This document shows positions 1-11,286 of a DNA stretch of 64,000 bases, in pieces. The number at the start of each line of letters is the position of its first letter. Position 1 is the first letter of the stretch. Under the pieces are notes generated by a model, which was given only the letters and a program-made list of their open reading frames with translations, ran no database searches and was not told the DNA's origin. This stretch comes from Amorphophallus konjac (lineage: Eukaryota; Streptophyta; Magnoliopsida; Alismatales; Araceae). The stretch lies in contig CM040118.1 in the NCBI GenBank assembly GCA_022559845.1, positions 232,361,224 through 232,425,223 of the forward strand, read 5' to 3'. The position numbers and the translations under genes are program-made.

Positions 1-2303
1 GGAGGAGGTGGGAGCTGCATAGGGAACAGCTCGGGGAAAATGTAGTCGAAGAAAGGATCGGAAGAAGAGAACCACATCTCGTGGAGTTGGGCGTTGGGAG
101 GAGGAGGAGTGAAGAGAGTGGATAGATCGAGGGGTGGGCACTTCCCGCAAGCACAAGGAACAAATAGAATCTTGGGCGGATCAATGAAAGACGGATTTAT
201 TATGATGGGAGGAAGGCGGGGTATGAAGTCCCTTTGTTGAAAGATAGATTGGAGGCATGAGGGAGGCCAAGAAAAGATAACGGGAGAGCTCCCCCTTTCC
301 TGTAGATCAACAATAGGCTGCTTCTTCAGTCTCCACTTCATAAGCCGAACTTCTTGTTGCTTCTTCTGACATTCCTCCTCATAAAAGAGCCCCTGCAAGG
401 CCTGACTGTAGTCGAGCATGTCATCATCTGACCCTCCTGGCAAGGGAGGCGGACTGGCAATTGGACAAACTGTATTCCTTTCTTGCTGAACCGGCTTTGG
501 AGCTAATGTGCCAGGTTGGAGAGGCCCTTTGACAAAATGCTGACGATAATCCCAGGTGAGCGGCCCAGAATCACCCATCATAGATAATGCTGTTTCTTTG
601 TAGCCGAGACCTTTCCTACCCATTTTTCTTCCCTTAGGTATAGGCTTAGTCATCCCTTGCAGTTGCGCACCAAGGCCTCTCCCCGGTTGATAGCCCAGTT
701 TCAATATAATGTTCCACCCCTTTGAATCTTGAATCTGCGGCTTCACTTTGACATTAACTGGAGTAGCGACGGGCTTAGGGGATGTATAAGCCCAAGGAAA
801 GTTCAAATCCAGCACTGACAGAATGGGCCAGCTGCTTGGCCAAAGTGTGGGAAGAACTTGCTCTGAAATAGCCTTTACTGACTGCACTGTGGATAAGCTC
901 TTAACTTTGACGACCCTCCCTTGAAAGGGGAACTTAATGCACTGATGTGCGGTGGAGGGCACGGCGCCGAGTGTGTTAATCCAGGGACGACCCAAGATAG
1001 CCTTGAACATAGGGTCGATATCAAGAACATAGAATTCCACAGCCATAGTAAGGGGCCCGAGCTTTGCCTGAATGGTGACTACCCCGTGACATGCCCGCCT
1101 TGAGTTGTCATATGCTGCTATAGTGGTGGGGGTAGGCCGTAGTAACTCTTCAGATATGTTGCATGCCCGGAGGGTGCTGAGTGGGCAAACATTAATTGAG
1201 GCCCCTATGTCAACCAGTGCTGCCTCAATGTCGACTTTATTCAGGGTAATTGTTATGCAGAGCGGCATTTGCCGAGCCCCCGGAGGTGCAAGCTCAGTTT
1301 CAGAGAACGTGATTGCCAGCCCTTTGGAGATGGTTGCCAGTGCCGTCGGTAGGCTATCAACTGCCATGTCTTCGCTAACCATTACCTTCTGTAGGAAATG
1401 CCTCAGTGCATCTTGACGAAGGGTAGACCTTTTGATCAGCTCCAACACAGATATTTTGGCGGGCACTCGATCCAGATGATGCAACAAGTCATATTGAGTA
1501 CCCGGCAAAGGTCCAGTTTCTTCTTGCTCGGCCACCGGCTGAGAGGACTGGGGATTAGAAGTAGTAACGTAATTCCGATGGAACATCTTCCCGCTCCTCA
1601 AAGCACAGCTTGCCGCGGCATTTGAAGATAGTATGATGGGCCCTACGGGGTGGATGAATGGAACAGGTGGTGCCGGGGAGGCGGTTTGGTGGAGCGTAGG
1701 GTTGGTGAGTTTAATGGGCGGTGCGCGGATGATGGATGAAGGATTGGTGGAAGGCAGGGTGGTGATGGATGTAGATGCGGGTGGAGGGAAGGCTAGCGGT
1801 TGGGAAAGAATGGGTGAAGGATTGGGCGGCGGTGTGATGGTGGTGATGGGAGTAAATGAGAGAGAGTATGATGGAATGGAGAGTGGTAGAGGATTTGCGG
1901 GAACGGGTGTGAATGAGAGGATGAGTTGAGAGGACGTCGGCTGTGCAGGGATGATGAAGGGAGGATTGCGGTGGTTATGGTGGAGGGCCATGACCTGCGG
2001 TGTGGCGCCATCATCGTCGAAAGACCATCCGGCGTTGGGGGCCGGTGGCTGGACCATGTTTACTTGCGCTGGTGCTGGCGGCTGCTGCTGAGGAGCGGGT
2101 GGATGATTCGGCATCGGGTTCTGATGGATGCCCAGGTCTTGTACTTGCTGTGGCTGTTGCTGTTGTGGTGGCTGCTGCGGCGGCGGTGCTTGATGCTGCT
2201 GCACTTGCTGCCCCTGCGGTTGCCTTCTCTTTTCTTTAATCTCAACAATGGCCCTATGCATTTCGGCCCAGTCGATTCTCTGCCCCTCATGTAGGTCATA
2301 CAC
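1..2303 (-). pseudogene. Tat-1 copy A linker, aspartic protease and G-patch segment
   Basis: The minus-strand frame is open from about 2303 to the window edge and continues the gag frame. It encodes a Pro/Gln-rich linker (about residues 20-250), a retropepsin-like protease and a glycine-rich G-patch (GRGLGAQLQG) at about residues 525-560. The protease processes the retroelement polyprotein in cytoplasmic particles. Its catalytic motif reads DIGAS where the relatives at 25.7 kb and 52.4 kb have DTGAS, so activity is probably lost. Codon 300-302 is CAG here but TAG in copy B, so only this copy reads on toward RT without that stop. It is called a pseudogene because of DIG and the upstream TAG at 2316. 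Confidence 0.85.
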
Positions 2304-2315
2304 AAGATCTCGGAA

Positions 2316-3746
2316 CTAAAAACATCCTTCTATGGTATGGCCTGGCTGCCGGTGGAACATACAATACTTAGTCTGATCGACTGTCGGGTTCCAAACAGGC
2401 CGTTCCGGAGGAAGTTGGATTGCATTCACTGACATGAGTGCCGAGAAGATATCTGTAAGTGTCTCGGGCAATGGAGGATACTGGGCTCTCCTGGGAGCCG
2501 GGCGCTTGCTATTTGGATTGTTGTTGTAGCCGTTGGGTGGAGGGACGTTATGGTATTGTGGTGGCGGTGATGGTTGTTGTGGTGTGGCGAAGGTGTTTTG
2601 TGGAATGGTGAAGGCGGGGGGAGGGTTTTGTGGAGTGGCTTGGAAGTTTTGCGGAGCGGCGTTTTGCGAATTGCGGGGGTTTTGGTTGTAGCAGAAAGGT
2701 GCGGCATGATATGGAAAAGCAACGGCTTGTACTTGCTCGTTTGTTTGGACTCCCTCAGTAACCGGCCCTTGTGGTTTCTTGTGGTACTTGGGCTTTTGGT
2801 TTTCGAAGAGGGAATGGATAGGGGAGTCCTTGAATTGAGTCTGGATGAAGCGCGCCCGGCTATAGAGTTGATGCATGTTGGCTATGTCATTCATCGCCAG
2901 GATGTTGCGGAAGGTCGGGGTGGCATTGGAAATCAGCAGTTTGACCTTCTCTTCCTCCGGAATGTGGCCCGGTACCCTAGCGGCCATTTGTCTCCACCTG
3001 TCTGCATAGGTGGCGAACTCCTCATCCGACTTCATCTTCTCGGCCACTAGATCTGTAAATGAATATTCAGGGCCGACCCTGTCTTGAAACCGCTGGATGA
3101 ATTTGCCTTTTACTATCTTGAAACTCTCGGCCTCTTCCAGTGGTAGAGAATAGAACCATTCTAGAGCAACACTATCCAAAGATCGGCAGAATAAGTACGC
3201 CATGAGGCGATCATCATATTGGAACTGCACCGATTCATAAAGAAAATCCCTCACATGGATGAAGGGATTGCTGTTCCCATCGTACTTGCGATAGTTGGGG
3301 AGCTCTGACTGCGGAGCGAACCGGATGTTATGGAAGCTCGGAATAGGAATGTCGGCCAAGGATTGTGGGCCAACCCTTTTCTGGAGAAAGTCGAGTTGTT
3401 GCTGTATGGTGGCCCATTTGTCAAGCAAGTCCTGCTCTCGAGAAGGAGCAGGGGTAGTGAAGGATGCTGATTGTATTTGAGGGACAGATGGAATGGCTGT
3501 AGCAACAGGCGGGAGCCCGTAAGAAGGAGTGGAAGGATAGACAGTAGAAATAGGCGGCCCGTAAGAAGGATATTGGGCCTGAGATAGACTCGGATTAGCA
3601 TGATTTTGGGCCACTCCTTGCTGAGGGCGTAAGAAATCGGAAGGGTTCATAAGGAGCTGCGGAACTACCGAACCAGAGTTGTGATGATCCAACAGGACAA
3701 AGGAAGAGATGGGTGACTTCCCTTTATCGAAAGATTGATGGGCTGG
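2316..3746 (-). pseudogene. Tat-1 copy A gag, N-terminus split off by Tekay-1 insertion
   Basis: This is the gag structural protein of a Tat-type element, which forms the particle and binds RNA. The core contains FIHVRDFLYES and KMKSDEEFATYADRWRQMAA, typical of the Retrotrans_gag family, followed by a Pro/Gln/Asn-rich tail. A knuckle variant at the C-terminus, CMFHRQPGHTIEGC, has spacing C-x2-H-x4-H-x4-C. The frame formally runs on to 3776, but the first ten codons (MNFISLTGVT) come from the inserted Tekay-1 LTR and are not gag. The true N-terminus is represented at 21852-22241. The frame ends in TAG at 2316, where Tat-2 has CAG and reads on into the protease, so gag and protease were originally one ORF. 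Confidence 0.88.
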
Positions 3747-4184
3747 TGTAACACCCGTTAAAGAAATAAAATTCAAAAAATAAATAAATAAAAGAAAATT
3801 ACCACTATTTTAAAATTTCAAATAACCAAAAATAAGACAAACAAAACAAAAAAAAATAGATAGAAAACATTTTTATGACTATTAAATATTTAGATAAGTT
3901 AATTTCTAATAGTTAAAACTATTTTAAGATACCAAATTATATTCTCACAAATTATAAAGTCAAAGAAATCAATTTTTCATAATTTAATAAGTCTGTTTTC
4001 TAATTATTTAGAATTTAGTAAGTTATAAGCCAATTTCCCCAAGAAATTAAATTTTTAGATTTATAAAATTGAATATAATAAATAATTTAATCTTTCAATT
4101 ATATAAAAATAAAACTAAATAATTTTCACCCTAAACCTTATCATACATAAAGATCACTTCTTGTAATCAGAGGACTTACTAGGA

Positions 4185-4234
4185 TAGTTGGTTAAGTAGT
4201 GTGTCACTAATTTTGAGGACTAGGGTTCAATTCC
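4185..4234 (+). other. tRNA-like segment with Pol III A- and B-box-like words
   Basis: TAGTTGGTTAAG (4185-4196) resembles an A box, and GGTTCAATTCC (4224-4234) differs from the B-box consensus at one position. Their start-to-start distance is 39 bases, slightly short of the usual tRNA spacing. The T-stem pairs poorly and no good acceptor stem is seen. It is most likely a fossil SINE head or tRNA piece captured by the LTR, not a tRNA gene. The duplicate copy is at 17960-18009. Confidence 0.4.
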
Positions 4235-5199
4235 TACAACACACGAACTAAGGTAGAAATGCTTATTGACCTTTTTTTCTTCTTTGGAATTTTAATACTA
4301 AGATTAAAGGTAGGTTTAATTAATTACCATGTGATTAATCTTAACGATATATGTAAGAAACGCCCGTGACTGTGGGTAACGACATATGCCATGTCGTTAA
4401 TTCATGAAATGAATAGTGTTACTTTTTATGTAAAAAGAATTTTTTTATAAAAATTATATGTAAAAATAGGAAAAATTATAATTAACTTACCCATAAAATT
4501 TGGTAGACATACTCCACCAAACATTAAATATAAAATTCAATTAAGAATGTCATAAGTTTAATATAAACAAATATAATCAGAAGTAATGCCCCAGATAGAG
4601 GCGTCATTTAAAAAAAAAACGTCATTTTCATGCCAACCCATCTGTGCACACGTTGGCGCCTACCCAGATCCGTTTTTCACGGATCTGGCCTCCCTATCTT
4701 GTCTAGTAAATCACTCAGAAACCACCTTAAATCCTCCCTCGTAGCTGTTAGGTGGCTTTGGTTAAGGGTTGCAGAAGGTGCAGTTGCTGCAAAAGCTGTC
4801 TCTTGCAGAAGAAACTTTGTTCTGCCATTTCTTTATTCTGCCATCTTCTTAAGGTAGGTGTTCTAAACTTCTAGCTAAACTAATAGTTAACAATTTGTTC
4901 ATCTCCATGTGATGCTTTTCCGCATAGTTATCAACATGTGTTAAACTTAATTTAGTGAAATACAGCAATAGCCTAATTAGTCTGCATAGTAATAATACCA
5001 GTAGGGTGAACAACTTATTAATGTTACCCATTATATGATACACTTAAATTAATGAGGTACCAGGATTATGGGTTATTAGGTACATTATTAATGGGTTATT
5101 AGCTTTAACATGAATATATAACCCTTGTTAACCACTTAAGTATGGTTATTAAGTTCTAAGATCGGTTTACTGCTGGAATTCTTAAATTAGTATCTTAAC

Positions 5200-6640
5200 C
5201 TCGTTAACAGTGTTATGATAGTTTCATTAGGTGTATTAATATGGTTATTACCGTGTTATAATATTTTCATTAAGGGTGTATGGCTAATACCGTGTTATAA
5301 TATTTTTATTAAGGGTGTATGGCTACTACCGTGTTATAATGTTTTCATTAAGGGTATTAACATTGTTAACATTGATCTATATAAGTGTATTACCATTGTT
5401 AACAGTATTATAATTTTGCAACCTAAATCTCTAATTAAATCTTACCACGTATTTTTCCAAGGTTAATGATATAAGACAACTTTGTTAAGTAAGCTTCCAG
5501 AAACCTATTTATTATTTTTCTGGATTTTTTTTTATCTAGTGAAAACATTTTCATGGTATTATTCATCTAATTAAAATATTAATTTATTAAACTCACCTTA
5601 AATGGTGAATAGATCTAAATGCAGATTTTTACTAAAAACACTCAAGAAGATAAAATTGTTCTATAAATCCTGATATACCATTTTCTTATTTTTCTATATT
5701 TTTACAAGGTAGTCGAATTATTGCGTGAATAATGATTTCCGAGTTTTAAGTCATGCTTAAATCGCTGATTAGGCCTTGTCAACGATTTTATTAGCATTAG
5801 TCATAGAAGACAAAAGTGATCACCAATGTGTTAGCGATTTAATTACTATTTTTATAAATTTTTATATGGTATTCAAAATTATTATTAATATATTGTTACA
5901 ATATTTTTATAAGTGTATTACCATTGTTAGTGTTATAATACTTTCATTAAGTATATCTTGTTAATACAGTGTTATGATATTTTCATTAAGTATATTGACA
6001 TGGTTAAATTGTTAATATAAATCTTTTAAATCTTTTCATAACAATATTTTCAATAGTATATTAACCTCGTTAACAGTATTATAATAGTTTCATCAATAGT
6101 ATATTAACCTTGTTAACAGTATTATAATAGTTTCATTATGTGTTACACAGTGTTATAATATTTTCATGGAATGGTAAAAGATTATAAATCTTTTAAACCT
6201 TTCATAACAATGATTAATAATTAACAAGCGTTCAGCTTAAAATATAGTTAAAACCCACCTAAACTTCCCAAACCTTTTTCACCCAAATTCCCCTGTGATG
6301 CAACCAGAATCAAAAACTCCCACATGCTCGCATGTAAGGGTCGACCCATGGCTTGAAATGACTTCTTTTCTGACTGTTCTTTATGTTGTCTTCCATTCTA
6401 AGCCTATTTACACATACATATGGTCTTAATTTGAAATTAATTTCTTCATGAAAGCAACGGTCAGCTGCAGCAACAAGCTTTAACACCGGTTAGAAGTCAA
6501 GTATTTGATACATATAGAATTCAAGTATTTTTGTCCTTGGTATGCAGTTAGAATTCAAGCATATTTTACATACTATACATAGTTAGAATTCAAGTATTTT
6601 ATACATATTGTATTCAAGTATATTATACATAATATTGTAC
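5200..6640 (+). repeat. AT-rich repeated-word arrays inside the Tekay-1 LTR
   Basis: From 5200 to 5430 and again from 5870 to 6170, a word of the type GTGTTATAATATTTTCATTA alternates with GTATTAAC and TTGTTAAC. From 6480 to 6640 a second word (GAATTCAAGTATTTTATAC type) recurs at least five times. The units are spaced irregularly, so this is not a simple satellite. The same arrays are present in the duplicate LTR at about 19000-20420. No coding potential is convincing. Confidence 0.7.
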
Positions 6641-6968
6641 CCGTTTAACCATGTACAGAATACATAATTCAAACCGATGAATGTATATTAATTATGTACA
6701 GCACACTCTGACGAATGTATATTCATGCTTAATATATATATAACCCAATATAATATTGTACACCAATACATATTCAAGTATATGCATGATTAATATATAT
6801 AAAACCCGTCTTAACAGTGTTTAATTTACCGATGTTGTAACCGCGTTTAACAGTGTTGAAATTAATATGGTTTAGCAGTATTGAATTTAACTATTCATAG
6901 TATAAATTAACACTGTTACCGTCGAGCTACAGGCACCCCTGACCAAGGTGCCACTTTCTCTCAAACCC

Positions 6969-6976
6969 TATATAAT
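6969..6976 (+). promoter_or_regulatory. TATA-box candidate in Tekay-1 LTR
   Basis: TATATAAT lies after CTCTCAAACCC, a plausible plant TATA context about 1.07 kb before the LTR end. A second candidate, TATATAAA at 7991-7998, is only about 45 bases from the LTR end and would leave almost no R-U5. The duplicate positions are 20771-20778 and 21795-21802. Which is used cannot be told from sequence. Confidence 0.35.
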
Positions 6977-8051
6977 AGTAACTTGAATTTAATAAAAGGT
7001 GCCTTAGTAGAAGTCATTAAATTACTAAGTCTGTACTAGTTAGAAATCCACCCCGAGACATTAATTGGATAACCAGTTATACAATGCATCAACTTTTCAT
7101 CACTGGTTTTACTTTATCTATACCCTTGGATTCCAAATCTACCTTATATTCCTACCGGTCACACCTTGAATTCTATATTGGCTATAAATGATAAATGAGA
7201 ATGGATGTCGAAAAAACATGACTAATAATGCTGGCAATAGGGCCCGGTCTGGTCCTGGGAGGAGCGCCCGAAACCCATGGGAAAGATCTCTTACTTGTCG
7301 GTGTCTTGCATTGCACCGAACTACATGCTAGATTGGAGACATTCCATCACTCTCTCTCTCTCTCTTTACTTGACTTACGTGGCCCGGATGGGCAGTACTT
7401 GACTTGCGTGGCCCGAATGGGCAATTACTTGAATGAATTGATTTATATATATATAGCCAATTCTAATTGCTTGAACTTACTTGTTTATTGTGCTATCATG
7501 ATTGTTATTCCAGTTATTCACTGCTTGACATCAATCACCATTTCTATGTGAAATTGATTTATACTCTCACTTTCTACTCCAGTCAGTTCCTTGATGTTTA
7601 CTTGTCTGCATGCATATACTCTTTACATTAAATGAATGTGTAATTCACTTATAGCATGCTAGAAATTGAGATGTAAATCCTACTGGGCGATTCGCTCATA
7701 CTGTTGTTTTCTAACATTTTCAAGAAATGTGGAAATTGATCAGGACTCGGAAGGGGATGAGATGGAGTGATGTAGCATTTATGTCATAGATGTAAACCAT
7801 TTAGTTTAATTGTCATTGTCTAGTATTGTAATAAAGGCTTGTGGCCTAACGGTAAAGGATGTCTTTGGAACTGTTGTAATCACCAGTACTTATCATTTTA
7901 TGAAGTTCTAGTTAAAATTTGAGTTGTTTGCACATTCTGTTAATGGTTCGAAGGTAGAGTCTCGAACGGATAGCTAGCTCGCTTTGGTTCTATATAAAGG
8001 ACTGTCGCGTCTCGGGTAATCTTCCGCGCTCGGGACGTGACAGAACTTTAT

Positions 8052-8064
8052 TGGTATCAGAGCC
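8052..8064 (+). other. Tekay-1 primer-binding site (initiator Met tRNA)
   Basis: TGGTATCAGAGCC, nine bases after the LTR end, matches the complement of the 3' end of plant initiator methionine tRNA. This is the usual PBS of chromoviruses and many copia elements. It fixes the element's plus orientation and the LTR boundary. Confidence 0.93.
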
Positions 8065-8276
8065 TTAGGTTTCAAACCTAGGGAACTAGTAGAAATAAAA
8101 ACCTGAGTCCAAAGATAGAAAAAGTCTAAGGATTGGTTGGATTAGTGTTTAAAATCCTACCTGGAAAGTGGGGTAGAGCCAAGGGTTTAAATGAAAAATG
8201 ATAATTGACCCTTAACCTTAACTGAAACCTTAACTGAAAACTCCATATTCAGTACACTTTAATTCTTTTGTAGGAA

Positions 8277-10214
8277 ATGGCCGCTGAAAGAGCACAATGG
8301 CGCGAGATGCAGCGCACCGTGCAAGGACTCACCCAGGCGCTACAACAAGTGGCGCAAGGTGGTGTTGGCGGTGCTCACCGCGGAGCTGGTGACCTTCATC
8401 GGGATTTCCGCAACATGAATCCACCAAGGTTCGCGGGATCAGTGGACCCCGATGACGCAGAGCATTGGTTGAAGGAGATCGAAAGGATTTTTCGCGTGAT
8501 GCAGTGCGCGGATGATGAAAAAGTTTTACTAGAAACATTTCAACTGGAGTGGGACGCTCGATGCTGTTGGGAGTCCGTGAAAGCAACATTACCCGACAAC
8601 CATATCACTTGGGCGGAATTTGTTGAGCACTTCAACAATAAATATTTCTCGGATCGGGTACAAGAGAGGAAAGCTGCGGAATTTGCCTCGTTAAAACAAT
8701 GGACCCGAAAAGTGGCCGAATATGAGGCCCAGTTTTCAAGACTTTCCCGTTATGCACCACATTTGGTGTGTACGGAAAAGATGAAGGCGAGGAGATTTTT
8801 CAACGGGTTACGACCCCAATATATCACCCTGCTAGCACCGATGGACATCCAGGTCTACTCAGAGATGGTGCGGCGCGCTCAATTGCTAGAAGATGCCACG
8901 GAATTCTCAGATAAGATCCGAGGGAAGGACAAGAAGGCACATGTTACAAGTCCGGGAAGCTTCAAACCGTCATTTGGTAAGAAGCGATCTTTTAACGGAG
9001 GGGAATCTTCCAAGGAGAAGAAATTTCAGAAAAATAACAAGCCCTTCTTCTCTAACAACAACAAGGCTTTAGCAATCACTGGACCTTCCAAGGACATTTG
9101 CAAATATTGTGATAAGGCTGGTCATAAGACCGAGGATTGTTGGAGGAAGCTGGGAGCGTGTCTCCGATGCGGGAGTCGAGAGCATCGAATTCCCGATTGC
9201 CCTTTGATGAAGGAACACTCCAACCTGGACGAGAAGCGTCCGGTCAAGAAGCAAGGCCGACTGCAAGCACTGCAAGGGACAGAACCTATGGAAGGAGGAA
9301 TCGTGGAAGGTACATTGTCTATTTGCTCTAAACCTGCTAAAGTTTTATTTGACACTGGAGCAACTCATTCATTTGTTTCCAAGAAGTTTACTGCATCATT
9401 TACTAAGGAACCTGAACGGTTAGACTTAGTCATTTCTACACCTCTTGGAAAGAAATCAGACATCATGCATCACTACCCAGATTGTGAGGTTAAGGTACAT
9501 GATAATAATCTACCAGCCGACTTGATATGCCTTAACATGGAATATTATGATGTCATATTGGGAGCTGACTGGTTATCAATCCACCAAGCAACAGTAGATT
9601 GCCGACATGGCAAGGTAATTTTTGTAGATTATCCCGAGTTAGTTTATAACAGACCTCGGAATAAATCCCCACTCATCTCAGCTCTCCGAGCTAGTAAGCT
9701 GGTGAATAGGGGATGTATGGCTTTCTTGGCTTTCGTGACTACCACGGAAGTCGATAAAACAAAAGTCGAAGACATTCGGGTGGTTCGGGACTACCCCGAC
9801 GTATTTCTAGAAGAATTGCCTGGTTTACCCCCGGAAAGGGAAGTGTCGTTTTCCATCGACATTATTCCTGGCGCTGGTCCTGTTTCTAAAGCACCCTACA
9901 GGATGTCTCCTGCTGAATTAAAGGAGCTGAAGAAACAGTTGATGGATTTACTAAAGAAGGGTTTCATCAGGCCGAGTACTTCCCCTTGGGGAGCACCCGT
10001 GCTGTTTGTCAAAAAGAAGGATGGAACGATGAGGCTATGTATCGACTATCGACAGCTAAATCACCTCACAATCAAGAACAAGTACCCGCTGCCGAGGATC
10101 GACGATCTATTTGATCAATTGTCTGGAGCTGCTTATTTTTCCAAGATTGATCTTCGTTCTGGTTACCACCAATTGAAGATCAAAGAAGAAGACATTCATA
10201 AAATTGCATTCCGG
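8277..10214 (+). pseudogene. Tekay-1 gag-protease-RT polyprotein, truncated in RT
   Basis: One uninterrupted frame of 646 codons starts at the ATG 235 bases after the LTR. Gag carries the Retrotrans_gag core (residues about 45-200) and two zinc knuckles, [14 protein letters not shown] (about 275) and [14 protein letters not shown] (about 295). The protease motif DTGATHS is near residue 359. RT starts at about 500 and includes the [17 protein letters not shown] and [12 protein letters not shown] motifs, then stops in HKIAFR before the YxDD site. RNase H, integrase and any chromodomain are missing. The last in-frame codons to 10241 are antisense Tat integrase sequence. The retained part has no stop codon, so the truncation is probably fairly recent. 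Clade placement as chromovirus/Tekay is by gag type, PBS and LTR length. Confidence 0.9.
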
Positions 10215-10215
10215 A
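10205..10215. other. chimeric breakpoint, Tekay-1 RT joined to antisense Tat-1 integrase
   Basis: To the left the plus strand encodes RT up to HKIAFR. From about 10211 the minus strand encodes Tat integrase beginning in [10 protein letters not shown]. Neither reading is completed on the other side. The bases CCGGA at 10211-10215 fit both partners, suggesting microhomology. No TG/CA ends or target duplication are seen here, so this is a rearrangement junction and not an insertion end. Confidence 0.8.
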
Positions 10216-11286
10216 GACGAACTGGGGTCCGTTGTCGGTGATGATGCTACTTGGCACTCCGAACCGCGAGATGATATTCTTCATGATAAAGCGACACACC
10301 GTTGTAGCTTTGATTTCTGCGTACGCCTCGGCTTTGGCCCATTTGGTGAAGTACTCAGTAGCGGTGAGGATGAAGGATTTTTGCTTGATCTGAGAATTAG
10401 GATCACCGAGCGGGCCGACAACGTCGAAAGCCCACATAGAGAATGGCCAAGGAGCAGTCATAGGATGGAGGGACGAAGCTGGAGAGTGAATTTTATCAGC
10501 ATGGAGTTGGCATTTAAGACACCTCCGGACATAGAGGGAGCAATCTTCCTCTAGAGTGGGCCAATAGTAGCCCTGCCTAAGGATCTTCTTCGCTAGAGCC
10601 TGGCCATTGACATGACCTCCACACTCACTAGAATGGGCCGCTTCAGCCACTTTCCAAGCTTCTACATCATCCAAGCATCTCATGAGCATTCCATTAGTAG
10701 CGCGCCTATACAGTTCTCCTGCAATGATAGTGTACCTTGCGGCGGCTCTTCTTATTGCTTTACGCTGCTCGGCCTTTGCCCCTTCTGGGAATGACCCTTC
10801 TTTGCAAAATAATTCGATTTCATGATACCAAGGCAATTCTTCTTCGTCCAGAATCTCCTCTAGTTCTGTTAATGAAACTTCCTTGAGATCTTCCTTCTCA
10901 ACTCTCGCCTCTACAGATTTCCTGAGGTTGATGAACCAAGGATCTTGAAGAGAAGGTGCGTCCAATCTCTGGATGACGATGGTCTCAGTACTACGACTGA
11001 GAGGGAAAGATAAGGAGGAAGCAAGAGATGCCAAAGCATCAGCTAGAATGTTCAGAGAACGGGGAGTATGGATATAGATCATCTTACGAAATCGCTTAGC
11101 AATGAGAGTGACCAAATCTTGATAAGGTTTGAGCTTGGGGTCACGAGTATGGTAAGTGGACAGAACTTGCCGTAGAACGAGCTGAGAGTCTCCTATGATG
11201 TTTAAATAGCGCGCGCCTAGGAGATAGGCGTGCTTCAAGCCGGCTAGGAGAGCCTCATACTCAGCGATGTTGTTGGTAGCAGGAAA
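10211..11286 (-). pseudogene. Tat-1 second RNase H and integrase, C-terminus missing
   Basis: This frame continues that of the RT segment, separated from it by one TGA (11287-11289). It begins in the second, archaeal-type RNase H (FPATNNIAEYEALLAGLK, then IIGDSQLVLRQ) that marks the Tat lineage. The integrase follows with an HHCC zinc module (HSSECGGH ... CLKCQ) and two of the three catalytic acids, in WAFDVVGP and TDNGPQF. The sequence is cut at the chimeric junction before the catalytic glutamate and the C-terminal domain. Integrase would insert element cDNA into chromosomes; this copy cannot. Confidence 0.92.

Larger units (their letters stand above)
1..3746 (-). mobile_element. Tat-1 retrotransposon, copy A, gag-protease part
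   Basis: This is the left copy of a duplicated Ty3/gypsy Tat-type element, read on the minus strand and cut by the window edge. It matches 13458-17522 nearly base for base, with offset 13457 up to about position 3040. Beyond that the offset becomes 13776 because copy B has gained a 323 bp duplication and lost 1 and 3 bp. It ends at the target duplication GCTGG (3742-3746) beside the Tekay-1 LTR. Tat identity comes from the gag type, the G-patch after the protease, and the dual RNase H seen in copy B. Confidence 0.9.
3747..8042 (+). repeat. Tekay-1 5' LTR, copy A (4.3 kb)
   Basis: The LTR starts TGTAACACCC and ends GGGACGTGACA, with target duplication GCTGG on its left. It is followed directly by a tRNA-iMet primer-binding site, so it is a 5' LTR. 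At 4296 bp it is very long, as is usual for Tekay/Del chromoviruses. It contains AT-rich repeated words (5200-6640), a tRNA-like segment (4185-4234), TATA candidates at 6969 and 7991, and a block shared with the Tekay-3 LTR at 7240-7321. It matches 17523-21846 with few substitutions and small indels. Short ORFs inside it have no recognisable product. Confidence 0.93.

Noticed and set aside
1926..2294. plus-strand ORFs opposite the Gln/Pro-rich Tat-1 linker (also 15383-15751, 26475-26936)
   Set aside because: They are antisense shadows of a CAG/CCG-rich coding stretch and contain no domain.
2316..2318. programmed stop-codon readthrough between gag and protease in Tat-1
   Set aside because: Tat-2 has CAG at the same codon, and several other CAG codons in these elements became TAG, so mutation is the simpler explanation.
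4141..4245. functional tRNA gene
   Set aside because: A- and B-box words are present, but the acceptor and T stems do not pair well.
5215..5466. ORF with repeated CYNIFIKGVWL-type units
   Set aside because: The repetition reflects the AT-rich LTR word array, and the same frame occurs in the duplicate LTR without any coding signature.
7351..7368. CT microsatellite in Tekay-1 LTR
   Set aside because: Only about nine repeats; differs by one repeat between copies, with no further significance.
3747..10214. integrated pararetrovirus (caulimovirid)
   Set aside because: LTRs with target-site duplications, a tRNA-iMet PBS and the gag-protease-RT order identify LTR retrotransposons; no movement or coat protein of caulimovirids is seen.
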